In this document: positions 26,407 to 34,402 of the stretch, piece after piece
Layout: every line of letters begins with the position of its first letter
Numbering within the stretch: the stretch's first letter is position 1
NCBI GenBank assembly: GCA_910589125.1
Contig: CAJURX010000004.1
Location: forward strand, 62,001 to 126,000
Reading direction: 5' to 3'
Source: an uncultured Eggerthellaceae bacterium
Lineage (GTDB): Bacteria > Actinomycetota > Coriobacteriia > Coriobacteriales > Eggerthellaceae
DNA: 64,000 nucleotides
Notes under the pieces: model-generated
Seen by the model: the letters and a program-made list of their open reading frames with translations, nothing else
Databases searched by the model: none
What the model was told of the DNA's origin: nothing
Made by a program: the position numbers and the translations under genes

Positions 26407-27288
26407 TCATGCATCTAGCTTGCGGCCGGTGATCATCTCATAGGCCTGCAGATACTTCTCTGACGTGCGTTCGATCACATCCTGCGGAAGATGCGGCGGC
26501 TCGCCCTGCTTATCCCAGTTGGCAGAGAGCCAATCCCGCACATATTGCTTGTCGAAAGACGGCTGGCTCGCGCCCACCTCATACTGATCCGCTGGCCAGA
26601 ATCGAGAGGAATCGGGCGTGAGCACCTCATCTCCGAGCACGATGGCATCACCGATGCGCCCGAACTCGAACTTCGTATCCGCTATGAGGATGCCGCGCTC
26701 GGCTGCGTATTCCGCAGCAGCGCTGTATACCTGGATCGAGAGCCGCGAGAGCTCCTGCGCATCATCCTCGCCGATGATCTGGACGCACCGCTCGAAGCTG
26801 ATGTTCTCATCATGGCCACCGACATCCGCCTTCGTGGATGGCGTGAAGATGGGCTGCGGGAGCTTGGAGGAGTTCTCCAAGCCAGCAGGCAGATGGATGC
26901 CGCACACCGTGCCGCTCTCCTTGTATTCCGCCAGCCCGCTACCGGCCAGATACCCGCGGACGATGCACTCCACTGGGAACATCTCAGCCTTGCGCACGAG
27001 CATGAAGCGCCCACGCAGCCAATCGGCATAGGGCTGGAACTCATCAGGGAGGTCCTTCACATCCGTGGAGATCAGGTGATTCTCCACCACGCCGTCCAAG
27101 AGCTCGAACCAGAACACGGAGAGCTGCGTGAGCACGCGGCCCTTGTTCGGTATCTCGTCCGGCAGGATGAAGTCGAATGCTGAGATGCGATCGGTCGCGA
27201 CGAGCAGCAGCTTGTCGCCCAGGTCATACAGGTCGCGCACCTTGCCTTGGGAAGTGGGCGTGACGGTGGTGATGGGTGATGTGAACAT
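26407..27288 (-). CDS. purC: Phosphoribosylaminoimidazole-succinocarboxamide synthase
   Basis: A 293-residue SAICAR synthase. It contains the QGKVRDLYDLGDKLLLVATD N-terminal ATP-site strand, ISAFDFILPDEIPNKG, the ECIVRGYLAGSG motif, DVGGHDENISFE and ILIADTKFEFG. GGAGG precedes ATG 27288; an extension to 27426 is not supported. It makes SAICAR from CAIR, aspartate and ATP in purine synthesis. The downstream genes are the small membrane protein and purL, and purB lies about 15 kb further right. Confidence 0.96.
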   Translation of the reverse strand: MFTSPITTVTPTSQGKVRDLYDLGDKLLLVATDRISAFDFILPDEIPNKGRVLTQLSVFWFELLDGVVENHLISTDVKDLPDEFQPYADWLRGRFMLVRKAEMFPVECIVRGYLAGSGLAEYKESGTVCGIHLPAGLENSSKLPQPIFTPSTKADVGGHDENISFERCVQIIGEDDAQELSRLSIQVYSAAAEYAAERGILIADTKFEFGRIGDAIVLGDEVLTPDSSRFWPADQYEVGASQPSFDKQYVRDWLSANWDKQGEPPHLPQDVIERTSEKYLQAYEMITGRKLDA

Positions 27289-27460
27289 GGCGCCTCCGAA
27301 TGTCGTTTCAGTGCGAAAGATGATATCACGCAGGTCTTGCGTCGGATGCGTGCTCGCCAGCCAAAGCAGCCGCGCATCCGCAGGGGCGCAGACAAGCCTG
27401 CGCCCCTTGCCAACGCCGCCACCCACGACCCACTTGCGGACGCAGAAGGACCTGCTCCCG

Positions 27461-30400
27461 TTACCGCGTGCGGGCGCGAAGCGCCTCGAGCAGCTCCTCG
27501 GTGCTCACGAAGCTCACATTCTTGCTGGGCAAGGAGCGAAGGAACACCTTCCCGTACCCCTTCGATATCAAGCGCGCATCCGTCATGATGAGCACGCCCG
27601 TGTCGCTCGCTCGACGGATGAGCCGGCCCGCCGCCTGGCGCACCTCGAGCACCGCTTGCGGCAAGACGTAATGGCGCCATGCTGCATCATCCCGCGCCGC
27701 GCGCTCGCATGAGAGCGGATCGGTCGGCTTGCTGAACGGCAGCTTCGGGATGATGACGCCCGTGAGCGCATCCCCCGGCGCATCGAACCCTTCCCAGAAG
27801 CTCTTGAGTGCGAACAGCGAGAGCGTCTCATCCTTCAGGAAGTCGTCACGCAGGTTCTTCACCGACACGCCCCACTTCTGGCACACCAGGCGCAAGTCGT
27901 TCTCCTTCAGAGACGAGGACACCTCCGAGAAGCAGGACTCCATCTCCTTCTTGTTCGTGAACAGCGTGAGCATGGAGCCGCCATTCGCCACATGTGCGTC
28001 CACGAGCAATCGCTTCAATTGGCCCAGATAGCGCTGGCTGTTCGGCTCATCTATGTCGTTCACCACATAGATGGCCATGTTCTCATCGAAATCGTAGCTG
28101 GACGGCAGCGCCAGCATGTCCGCGCGCGACTGCTCGCTCGCATTCAGGCCCATGGCATGCTCGAACGGCTCGAACGACCCGTTCACCGTGAGCGTGGCCG
28201 AGGCGAATGCCACCGAACGCGTGTTGGAATAGAGCGTCTCGTCCAGCGCGGCGCCCACGTTGTAGAGCATCGCGTAGATGACGTCATTCTTGATGCCGCG
28301 GCCCTTCTCGGGCTTGCGGGACAGCGTTGCAGAGCACACATACGCATCCGTCGGATGCACGAACACGACATCTGCCGCATGCACGAGGTCCTTCAGCTCT
28401 AGCGCCACCGCGGCTATCTCGCGCTGCACCACCGCCGCCGACTCCACATCATCCAGGAATCCCACGAGCTCTTGGCACGCGCTGATGAGCGCCTCGGCTG
28501 CGTCGATCAGATCGCGCGCGCATCCGACTATCTCGCTGAACGCAGTGGTGGCGCGCACGTGCTCATTGATCCAGATATCCGTCATGTCGTAGCTGGACTT
28601 CTTGTTCGGGTCGAATTGCAGCAGGTCGCGCACGCGCGTAGCGAACTTCGCCTCTGCCTCTCCGAACGCCGAGCCAGCCGACTTCGCCTTGCTCGTGAGC
28701 GCATAGAAGATGGTCCCTGGCGTCTGTGGGCTTGCCCCCTCAGGACGCGCATCATCAGACCCCTCAACGGCAGCGAGCAACCCCCCGTCAGCCGGAGCAT
28801 CACCCACATCCACCTTGCGCACAGCACGATCGAATACATTGCGCGCACCGCCTTCTGCGCTCACGCGAGCGGTCAGCTTGCTCAGAGCCTCGAGCCCGAT
28901 CTCCAACGAGAGCGCACTGCGCGCCTCAGCCTCGGCACCGTGCGCCTCGTCCACCACCCAGTAGCGGATGGGCGGCAGCAGACCGCCTTCTGCCGCGACA
29001 TCGCAGAAGAACAAGCTCTGATTCGTGACCACGATATCAGCGCTCTCGGCCTGCTTGCGCGCGCCGAACACGTAGCAGCTCTGACCATAGAAGGGACACT
29101 TCCGCCGCAGGCAATCGTGGCTGGTCGTGGTGATGGCGCTGCGTGGCAGCACGCGGAAATCCACCTTGAGGGTATCCATGTCGTCATACGCCGTCTGCTC
29201 GATGAACGAGAGCACGCCCGCGATGGCCGGAGCCTGCGTCTTCTCCTCGTTCATGACCATGCGCGTCTGTGCACCGCTCTCGATGAGCCGTTCGACCTTC
29301 CTGAGGCACGGATAATGCGAGAAGCCCTTGAGCGGCGCATAGACGAGGTCTCTCTCCATCGCGCTGGAGAGCAGCGGGAGCTCCTTGTAGACCAGCTGAT
29401 CCAGGAGCGCATTCGTCTTGGTGGCCACGCCGACGGTGATGCCGTTCCGCTTCGCTGTGAGCGCCGCAGGAACCAGATACGCCATGGACTTGCCGACGCC
29501 CGTGCCCGCCTCCACGCAGAGGTTCGTCGATGCAGCGAATGCGTCGCGCACCGCGCACGCCATCTCGGTCTGCTCGGCACGCTCCTCATAGTCGGGATAC
29601 AAGCCGCCCACCAGCCCATCAGGCGCGAAGGCCTCCGCCACCTCCCCTCCTGAGGGGAACTCCAGCACGCGCACACCTTCGCCTGTCGCATCGATGCGCA
29701 CGTTCGCCTGCTCCAAGACCTCAGCAGAGATCATCTCAGCTGCATCCGCCTTCGCCGCGCGCCGCTCCTTGGGGATGCGCTCGCGACGCACAGCGCGCAG
29801 CGAGAAATGCTCAGGCACGAATGCCGCATCCGCATCCAGCGACGCATCCTCCAGCGCTCGCCGCGCCGTAGAGACGCGCCATTCGAACACCATGTTCGCG
29901 AACTCGGCGAACAAGGGCTGCGTGCTCCATTCCTCCGAGGTGGCCAGCTGCGAGATGGCGAACAGGAGACCCTCGGGCATCTGGCTGATGGCTGCCAAGA
30001 GGATGCGATACACCGCGCAGAGCGCAGCCACGTCATCATCGGCACGGTGCGTGGACAAGGGTGCGCCGAACGCGCGAACCAGGTCGATCAGCCGATGGCT
30101 CTTCATCCGCGGCAGCGATATGCGAGAGAGCTCCAGCGAATCTATCCAGGTGCTCTCGAGCAGCGGATAGCCAGCTGGATGCTTCGTCGTGAAATTGCGA
30201 TCGAACTCCGCATTGTGCGCCACCATCTTCGCATCCCCCGCGAATTCGACAAGGCCCTTCAAGGCCTCTTCGGGCGTGGGCGCGCCAGCGACATCCTCAT
30301 CATATATATGCGTGAGATGGCTGATGTCATCAGGGATGTGCATGCCAGGATCCACGAACGTGACATACCAGTCCGTGATCTTGCCTTGCTCCAACCGAGC

Positions 30401-30622
30401 AGCAGCGATCTGCGTGAGCTCATCCTTCTTGGGCGAGATGCCCGTGGTCTCCGTATCTATGACCACGATGTTGCGGTCGTACTCGCCGAAGTCGGTCACC
30501 TGGGCGATATGGGGAAGCCGCTCATAGCGCTCCACGATGTCGGTGGGCGTGCCATCCGTCACCATCTCTCGCACACGCACCGGCACCTGCTCGCCCTCGT
30601 ACAGGGATGTATCTTCGCTCAT
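27461..30622 (-). CDS. DnaQ-type exonuclease fused to DinG/XPD-family helicase
   Basis: 1053 residues. The N-terminal 3'-5' exonuclease has ExoI VVIDTETTGISPKKDE (about 52-67), VAHNAEFDRNF and ExoIII HRADDDVAA. The helicase follows with Walker A EAGTGVGKSMAYLVPAAL, a WVVDEAHGAEAEAR box II and a cysteine cluster CLRRKCPFYGQSC that would hold a 4Fe-4S cluster as in DinG/XPD. The C-terminal helicase half shows the SFWEGFDAPGDALTG and RQAAGRLIRR motifs. This is the Gram-positive DinG layout. It should resolve unusual DNA or R-loop structures during repair. All key residues appear intact. Confidence 0.93.
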   Translation of the reverse strand: MSEDTSLYEGEQVPVRVREMVTDGTPTDIVERYERLPHIAQVTDFGEYDRNIVVIDTETTGISPKKDELTQIAAARLEQGKITDWYVTFVDPGMHIPDDISHLTHIYDEDVAGAPTPEEALKGLVEFAGDAKMVAHNAEFDRNFTTKHPAGYPLLESTWIDSLELSRISLPRMKSHRLIDLVRAFGAPLSTHRADDDVAALCAVYRILLAAISQMPEGLLFAISQLATSEEWSTQPLFAEFANMVFEWRVSTARRALEDASLDADAAFVPEHFSLRAVRRERIPKERRAAKADAAEMISAEVLEQANVRIDATGEGVRVLEFPSGGEVAEAFAPDGLVGGLYPDYEERAEQTEMACAVRDAFAASTNLCVEAGTGVGKSMAYLVPAALTAKRNGITVGVATKTNALLDQLVYKELPLLSSAMERDLVYAPLKGFSHYPCLRKVERLIESGAQTRMVMNEEKTQAPAIAGVLSFIEQTAYDDMDTLKVDFRVLPRSAITTTSHDCLRRKCPFYGQSCYVFGARKQAESADIVVTNQSLFFCDVAAEGGLLPPIRYWVVDEAHGAEAEARSALSLEIGLEALSKLTARVSAEGGARNVFDRAVRKVDVGDAPADGGLLAAVEGSDDARPEGASPQTPGTIFYALTSKAKSAGSAFGEAEAKFATRVRDLLQFDPNKKSSYDMTDIWINEHVRATTAFSEIVGCARDLIDAAEALISACQELVGFLDDVESAAVVQREIAAVALELKDLVHAADVVFVHPTDAYVCSATLSRKPEKGRGIKNDVIYAMLYNVGAALDETLYSNTRSVAFASATLTVNGSFEPFEHAMGLNASEQSRADMLALPSSYDFDENMAIYVVNDIDEPNSQRYLGQLKRLLVDAHVANGGSMLTLFTNKKEMESCFSEVSSSLKENDLRLVCQKWGVSVKNLRDDFLKDETLSLFALKSFWEGFDAPGDALTGVIIPKLPFSKPTDPLSCERAARDDAAWRHYVLPQAVLEVRQAAGRLIRRASDTGVLIMTDARLISKGYGKVFLRSLPSKNVSFVSTEELLEALRARTR

Positions 30623-30694
30623 GAACCACCTTCGGATCCGCGGGAACCTCCGACCATTCTACCCGTTCCCATGAGGCGGTCATGCGGCAGGTGC

Positions 30695-30700
30695 TATACT
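30695..30700 (+). promoter_or_regulatory. Extended -10 promoter of a nearly leaderless gene
   Basis: TGCTATACT: an extended -10 (TGn TATACT) ends 11 nt before the ATG at 30712. Predicted +1 near 30707 leaves about 5 nt of leader and no room for a ribosome-binding site. Confidence 0.5.
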
Positions 30701-30711
30701 CACGCTCCATC

Positions 30712-31356
30712 ATGACTGAGTATCTTGGGAAATACGCTGACTTCCAGACCGTCTCGAAGAAGGATTCCGGCATCCTGCTCGGAGCAGACAACTCCGTGGG
30801 GGATATCTACGACATCCACGTGCTCTTGGAAGATGGCGAACAGCGCGCCTGGTTGGAGAATCGCTTCGGGCAGCGCATCGGCTTCTTGGACGAGCCCACA
30901 TCGCGCACGATGAGGACGCTCCAAGCAGAGGGGCTCACAACGCACGCCGTCCTCTCCTTCGTCGCATTCACCGATCATCCCGATGAGGGGCATTATTGGG
31001 GGCAGGTCGCGCTCATCTGCTTCAAGAGCACAGGGCCGGATGCTCCTGCATTCGAGGCATTCCTGGCGAACGTAGCGAAGCGCATGGGCGAAGGCACGCG
31101 CATCAAGGTCGATCTCGGATCCGAGGGCGTCGCCAAGCTGGTGGAGTCGAAGGGCACGTGGCTCCCTTCGCAGACGGTCCCCTTGCCTGAGAACGAGAAG
31201 GGCACGGCCTATCTCAAGCGCCGTCGCAAGCTCACCGAGCGCGCTATCGACAAAGGGCGCGCAGGCAACAAGGGTTGCTACATCATCAGCTGGGCGTTCT
31301 TGCTCGTCGCGGTCGCGCTCATCATGTTCGGGCTCCATTCCTGCGGCGCATTCTGA
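30712..31356 (+). CDS. Uncharacterised protein with one C-terminal membrane helix
   Basis: 214 residues, one of few plus-strand genes. The first 190 residues are soluble with alternating strands and helices (TVSKKDSGILLGADNSVGDI, then a VALICFKSTG strand) and no family I recognise. A basic helix (LKRRRKLTERAIDKGR) precedes a terminal hydrophobic segment (residues about 190-210, ending HSCGAF), giving a tail-anchored topology with the bulk in the cytoplasm. The preferred start at ATG 30712 lies right behind an extended -10 element, so translation may be leaderless. An upstream GTG/ATG-like start at 30682 would lie inside the promoter. It diverges from the DinG gene. Confidence 0.75.
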   Translation: MTEYLGKYADFQTVSKKDSGILLGADNSVGDIYDIHVLLEDGEQRAWLENRFGQRIGFLDEPTSRTMRTLQAEGLTTHAVLSFVAFTDHPDEGHYWGQVALICFKSTGPDAPAFEAFLANVAKRMGEGTRIKVDLGSEGVAKLVESKGTWLPSQTVPLPENEKGTAYLKRRRKLTERAIDKGRAGNKGCYIISWAFLLVAVALIMFGLHSCGAF

Positions 31357-31481
31357 GCGCGCACGCCTGAGCGCACGCTATCCTGAGACCCCGCTCGCAT
31401 CACACAGCTTCGCGATGATGCGCGATCAACGCATCCTGCCAGGGTTGCCGATCACCGCATCATGAGATCCTGACGGTGGGC

Positions 31482-31526
31482 TTAGCCTTGGCTATCGAAG
31501 ACCCCCCCCCGGCGGCCTTTTCCCAT
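31482..31526 (-). CDS. 14-codon ORF resembling the histidine kinase C-terminus
   Basis: MGKGRRGGVFDSQG, opened by ATG 31526 with GGAGG at good spacing and closed by TAA. It contains a G9 tract. It aligns codon for codon with the last 14 codons of the histidine kinase gene upstream (MERRARGGFFVSEG, with a G8 tract). It could be a translated micro-ORF or the remnant of a duplicated 3' end. Confidence 0.35.
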   Translation of the reverse strand: MGKGRRGGVFDSQG

Positions 31527-31566
31527 CACACGTCCTCCAAGGTGCTCCTGCGCAGGGGGCGTGGCC

Positions 31567-33537
31567 TCAACCCTCGCTAACGAAGAACCCCCCCCGTGCG
31601 CGTCTTTCCATAGCACGAACCGCAATGCGCGCCTGGGCGATGGATTTCTCCTCATCGTACAAGGGGAAGTACAACGTGAACACCGATCCAACGCCCTTCT
31701 CGCCCTTGACGCTGACGCGCCCATGATGGCGGTCCACGATCTCCTTGACCAGCGCAAGGCCAACGCCCAGTCCGCCGCCTTCCTTCGCACGACCGGAATC
31801 CGCACGCCAGAAGCGCGAGAATACCATCTTCTCCTCATCAGGCGAGAGCCCGATGCCCGTATCAGCCACGGAGATGGCAGCCATGCGGCCTTCGCGCGCG
31901 ACCGATATGGTGATGGAGCCGCCTTCGTCTGTGTAGCGCACGGCATTCGAGACCAGGTTCGCAACGGCCTGCTTGATGAGGTCCTCGTCCCCGATGGTCT
32001 TGATGCCTGGCTGCGCATCCAGATGGACGGACAACCCCGATTCCTCTATGAACGCCTCGTGGGATATGACCATGTCGTCAGCCAGATCGGAGAGGTTGAC
32101 CACCTCTTCGCGCATCGGCTGCGAGCGCATCTCCATGCGAGAGAGCTTCAACAGCGCATCCACCAGCTTCGAGAGGCGAGCCACCTCGGCATCCACGAGC
32201 ATCAGATGCTCGTCATCGCGCTCGTACACGCCATCGATCATGGCTTCCACGGTGGCCTGGATGGCCATGAGCGGCGTGCGCAGCTCATGCGCTACATCGG
32301 AGGTGAGCCGCTGCTCCATCTTGCGATCGCGCTCGAACGATGCCGCCATGTCGTCGATGGTAGCGCCCAAGCACGATATCTCGTTGTCGCCCTGCATGCC
32401 CGTCCTGGCGGACAGATTGCCATTCGAGAGCTCGCGGACCGTCTTCGTCACGGTGCCCACCGGCTTCACGAGGGAGCGAGCGAGCAGGATGCCCAGCAAG
32501 AGCGCGATCACGAGCGAGATGCCAGCCGCATACATCAGCCCCGCATACATGTTCCGCTGGAACTCGCGGTCCACCTTGCTCATGAGCGTATTGGACCCGT
32601 ATACCCACACGCGCACGTTTCCGACGGTCTGGCCGTGGTGCTCGATGGGCGTGATGGCGATCTGCGTAGCCGAGCTGGGGCTGTTCTGCAGGGAATCCCC
32701 CGTCGAGGAGTTGTAGAGCGTGTTCCCGCCCACATCAGACACCACGACGCCCAGCTCCTCGGAGCTGCTCGCCACTTCGATGGCCGGTGTCAGCGTATCG
32801 CCCTCAAGGCTCAGCGTCTTCTCATAGATGGTGGCCATGCGATTCGCCGTCTGCTCGGCCAGGTTCTCGATGTTGGCCGCGGCATAGGTGTTGAAGAACT
32901 GGCTCCAGATGAAGGCGACGGCACCGATGCAGATGCCGACGGTCAGCAAGGAGACCATCACGAAGGAGAGGATGGCGCGCGCCTTGTATGAGAGCGAGAA
33001 GCGCATCTTCGACCCATTGGCACCCTTGGGTGCGCGGCGGGGATGAGGTTGGTTGGTGCGCTTGACGGGTCCGTTGGATGCAGCGCTCTCTTTGGAAGCC
33101 GTGGACCCTGCGGCAGCCGAACCAGCAGACGGCGCAGCTTCGGCACCCTCCGGGGCATCTGACGCATCTGCAGGAGCGCCCACCGCTTCTGAGGCATCTG
33201 CTGCAACGGCTCCCATGACCGTTCCCGCCACAGGAGCGTCTACCAGAGCAACCTCTGACGCATCATCGAGCATCGGCGAAGGCGCTCCCTCATCGAAGAG
33301 CGCATCCTCTGATGCACGTGTGCCTTCCAGGGGCGTATCGAAGATCGACCTCAGCGCGGGGCAGACGAAGTTGGGGTCATCGATATCCAGAGAACTGGGC
33401 GCCTCTCCTGCCACCTCTTTGATGGCAGCCTCTTCGGCCGCAAGGTCCTCCTCATCGAAGGCAAAGCCGACAGGCACGACCACGGGACCGGGCCGCTGCT
33501 GACCCTGCCCATCCATATGGGTATCCTCTGTGCTCAT
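31567..33537 (-). CDS. Sensor histidine kinase of the OmpR-partner type
   Basis: 656 residues. An unusual N-terminal extension of about 185 residues is rich in Ala, Asp, Glu, Ser and Pro. Then come TM1 (about 188-210), an extracellular sensor part, TM2 (about 330-352), HAMP, HisKA with the phospho-acceptor in DVAHELRTPL (His near 417) and HATPase_c with NLVSNAVRYTDEGG, DTGIGLSPDEEK and GLGVGLALVKEI. It is 27 nt after the response regulator gene and surely its partner. The last codons include a G8 tract that a one-base loss would convert to a 28-residue longer ending. The N-terminal extension looks like a disordered cytoplasmic tail. Confidence 0.92.
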   Translation of the reverse strand: MSTEDTHMDGQGQQRPGPVVVPVGFAFDEEDLAAEEAAIKEVAGEAPSSLDIDDPNFVCPALRSIFDTPLEGTRASEDALFDEGAPSPMLDDASEVALVDAPVAGTVMGAVAADASEAVGAPADASDAPEGAEAAPSAGSAAAGSTASKESAASNGPVKRTNQPHPRRAPKGANGSKMRFSLSYKARAILSFVMVSLLTVGICIGAVAFIWSQFFNTYAAANIENLAEQTANRMATIYEKTLSLEGDTLTPAIEVASSSEELGVVVSDVGGNTLYNSSTGDSLQNSPSSATQIAITPIEHHGQTVGNVRVWVYGSNTLMSKVDREFQRNMYAGLMYAAGISLVIALLLGILLARSLVKPVGTVTKTVRELSNGNLSARTGMQGDNEISCLGATIDDMAASFERDRKMEQRLTSDVAHELRTPLMAIQATVEAMIDGVYERDDEHLMLVDAEVARLSKLVDALLKLSRMEMRSQPMREEVVNLSDLADDMVISHEAFIEESGLSVHLDAQPGIKTIGDEDLIKQAVANLVSNAVRYTDEGGSITISVAREGRMAAISVADTGIGLSPDEEKMVFSRFWRADSGRAKEGGGLGVGLALVKEIVDRHHGRVSVKGEKGVGSVFTLYFPLYDEEKSIAQARIAVRAMERRARGGFFVSEG

Positions 33538-33564
33538 CCTGCCTTGTGCGCCCCTGCTTCTCTC

Positions 33565-34269
33565 TTACTTCTTGTTCGGATCCTCGAAACGATACCCGAC
33601 TCCGTGGACCGTGTGGAGCCATTTCGGGCTGCGCGGATTATCTCCAAGCTTCGCTCGCAGATTCTTCACATGGCTGTCGATGGTACGCTCATAGCCTTCG
33701 AAGTCATACCCGAGCACCTTCTCCACCAGCTCCATGCGCGAATAGACGCGCCCTGGATAGCGCGAGAGCGTGGTCAGCAGCTTGAACTCGGATGCCGTGA
33801 GCTCGATCTCCTCGCCGTTGACCAGGACCTTGTGCCCTGATACGTCGATGGTGAGCTCGCCGAATTCCAGCACCTCGCGCAGCGGCTCCGAATCGGAGTG
33901 CACGCGGCGCAGGAGCGCACGCGCACGCGCCACGAGCTCGCGCGGGGAGAATGGCTTGACCAGGTAGTCATCCGCACCCAGCTCAAGGCCGATGATGCGG
34001 TCCTCCACCTCGCCCTTCGCCGTGAGCATGATGATGGGCACATCGGATGTGTCGCGGATCACGCTGCATACGCGCTCGCCGGAGATGGTGGGCAGCATGA
34101 GATCGAGGATGATGAGGTCGAAGCTGTGCTTGGCGAATTCATCCAGCGCTTCCTGCCCATCACCCACGGCGGTCACCCAATAGCCCTCTTTCTCCAGATA
34201 GGCCGTCACCGCTTCGCGGATGCTCTTCTCATCCTCCACCAGAAGGATCCGCCTTGTCTCAGAGCTCAT
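33565..34269 (-). CDS. OmpR/PhoB-family response regulator
   Basis: 234 residues: receiver domain with acidic pocket VEDE, phospho-acceptor Asp56 in ILDLMLP, T/S in MLTAKGEV and switch Lys in YLVKPFSPREL; C-terminal winged helix (about 130-230) with the TASEFKLLTTLSRYPGRVYSR and SHVKNLRAKLGDNPR recognition region. ATG 34269 has GGAG upstream. It opens a two-gene unit with the HAMP kinase. Targets are unknown; the divergent Tat-exported protein gene is the closest candidate. Confidence 0.95.
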   Translation of the reverse strand: MSSETRRILLVEDEKSIREAVTAYLEKEGYWVTAVGDGQEALDEFAKHSFDLIILDLMLPTISGERVCSVIRDTSDVPIIMLTAKGEVEDRIIGLELGADDYLVKPFSPRELVARARALLRRVHSDSEPLREVLEFGELTIDVSGHKVLVNGEEIELTASEFKLLTTLSRYPGRVYSRMELVEKVLGYDFEGYERTIDSHVKNLRAKLGDNPRSPKWLHTVHGVGYRFEDPNKK

Positions 34270-34367
34270 ATCCGAGTCTCCTCTCTGATCTGCGAACAGC
34301 GCCGAGCGTGCGAAGCTCGCCCGAAGCATCGCGATTTGCTGATATTGTAGCCTTTGCGGCGCATGTG

Positions 34368-34396
34368 GTGACGAGAGGTTATCCGTTTGACATAAT
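34368..34396 (+). promoter_or_regulatory. Promoter of a leaderless gene
   Basis: -35 GTGACG (34368-34373), 17-nt spacer, -10 CATAAT (34391-34396). The expected +1 falls on or next to the A of ATG 34403, and no ribosome-binding site precedes the ATG. Confidence 0.5.
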
Positions 34397-34402
34397 GGCC
34401 GG

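Noticed and set aside
28472..29653. Plus-strand 393-codon frame inside the DinG helicase gene
   Set aside because: Antisense to conserved helicase motifs; no ribosome-binding site.
31417..31435. Hairpin GATGCG / CGCATC between convergent genes as a terminator
   Set aside because: Only six base pairs and no T-tract on either strand.
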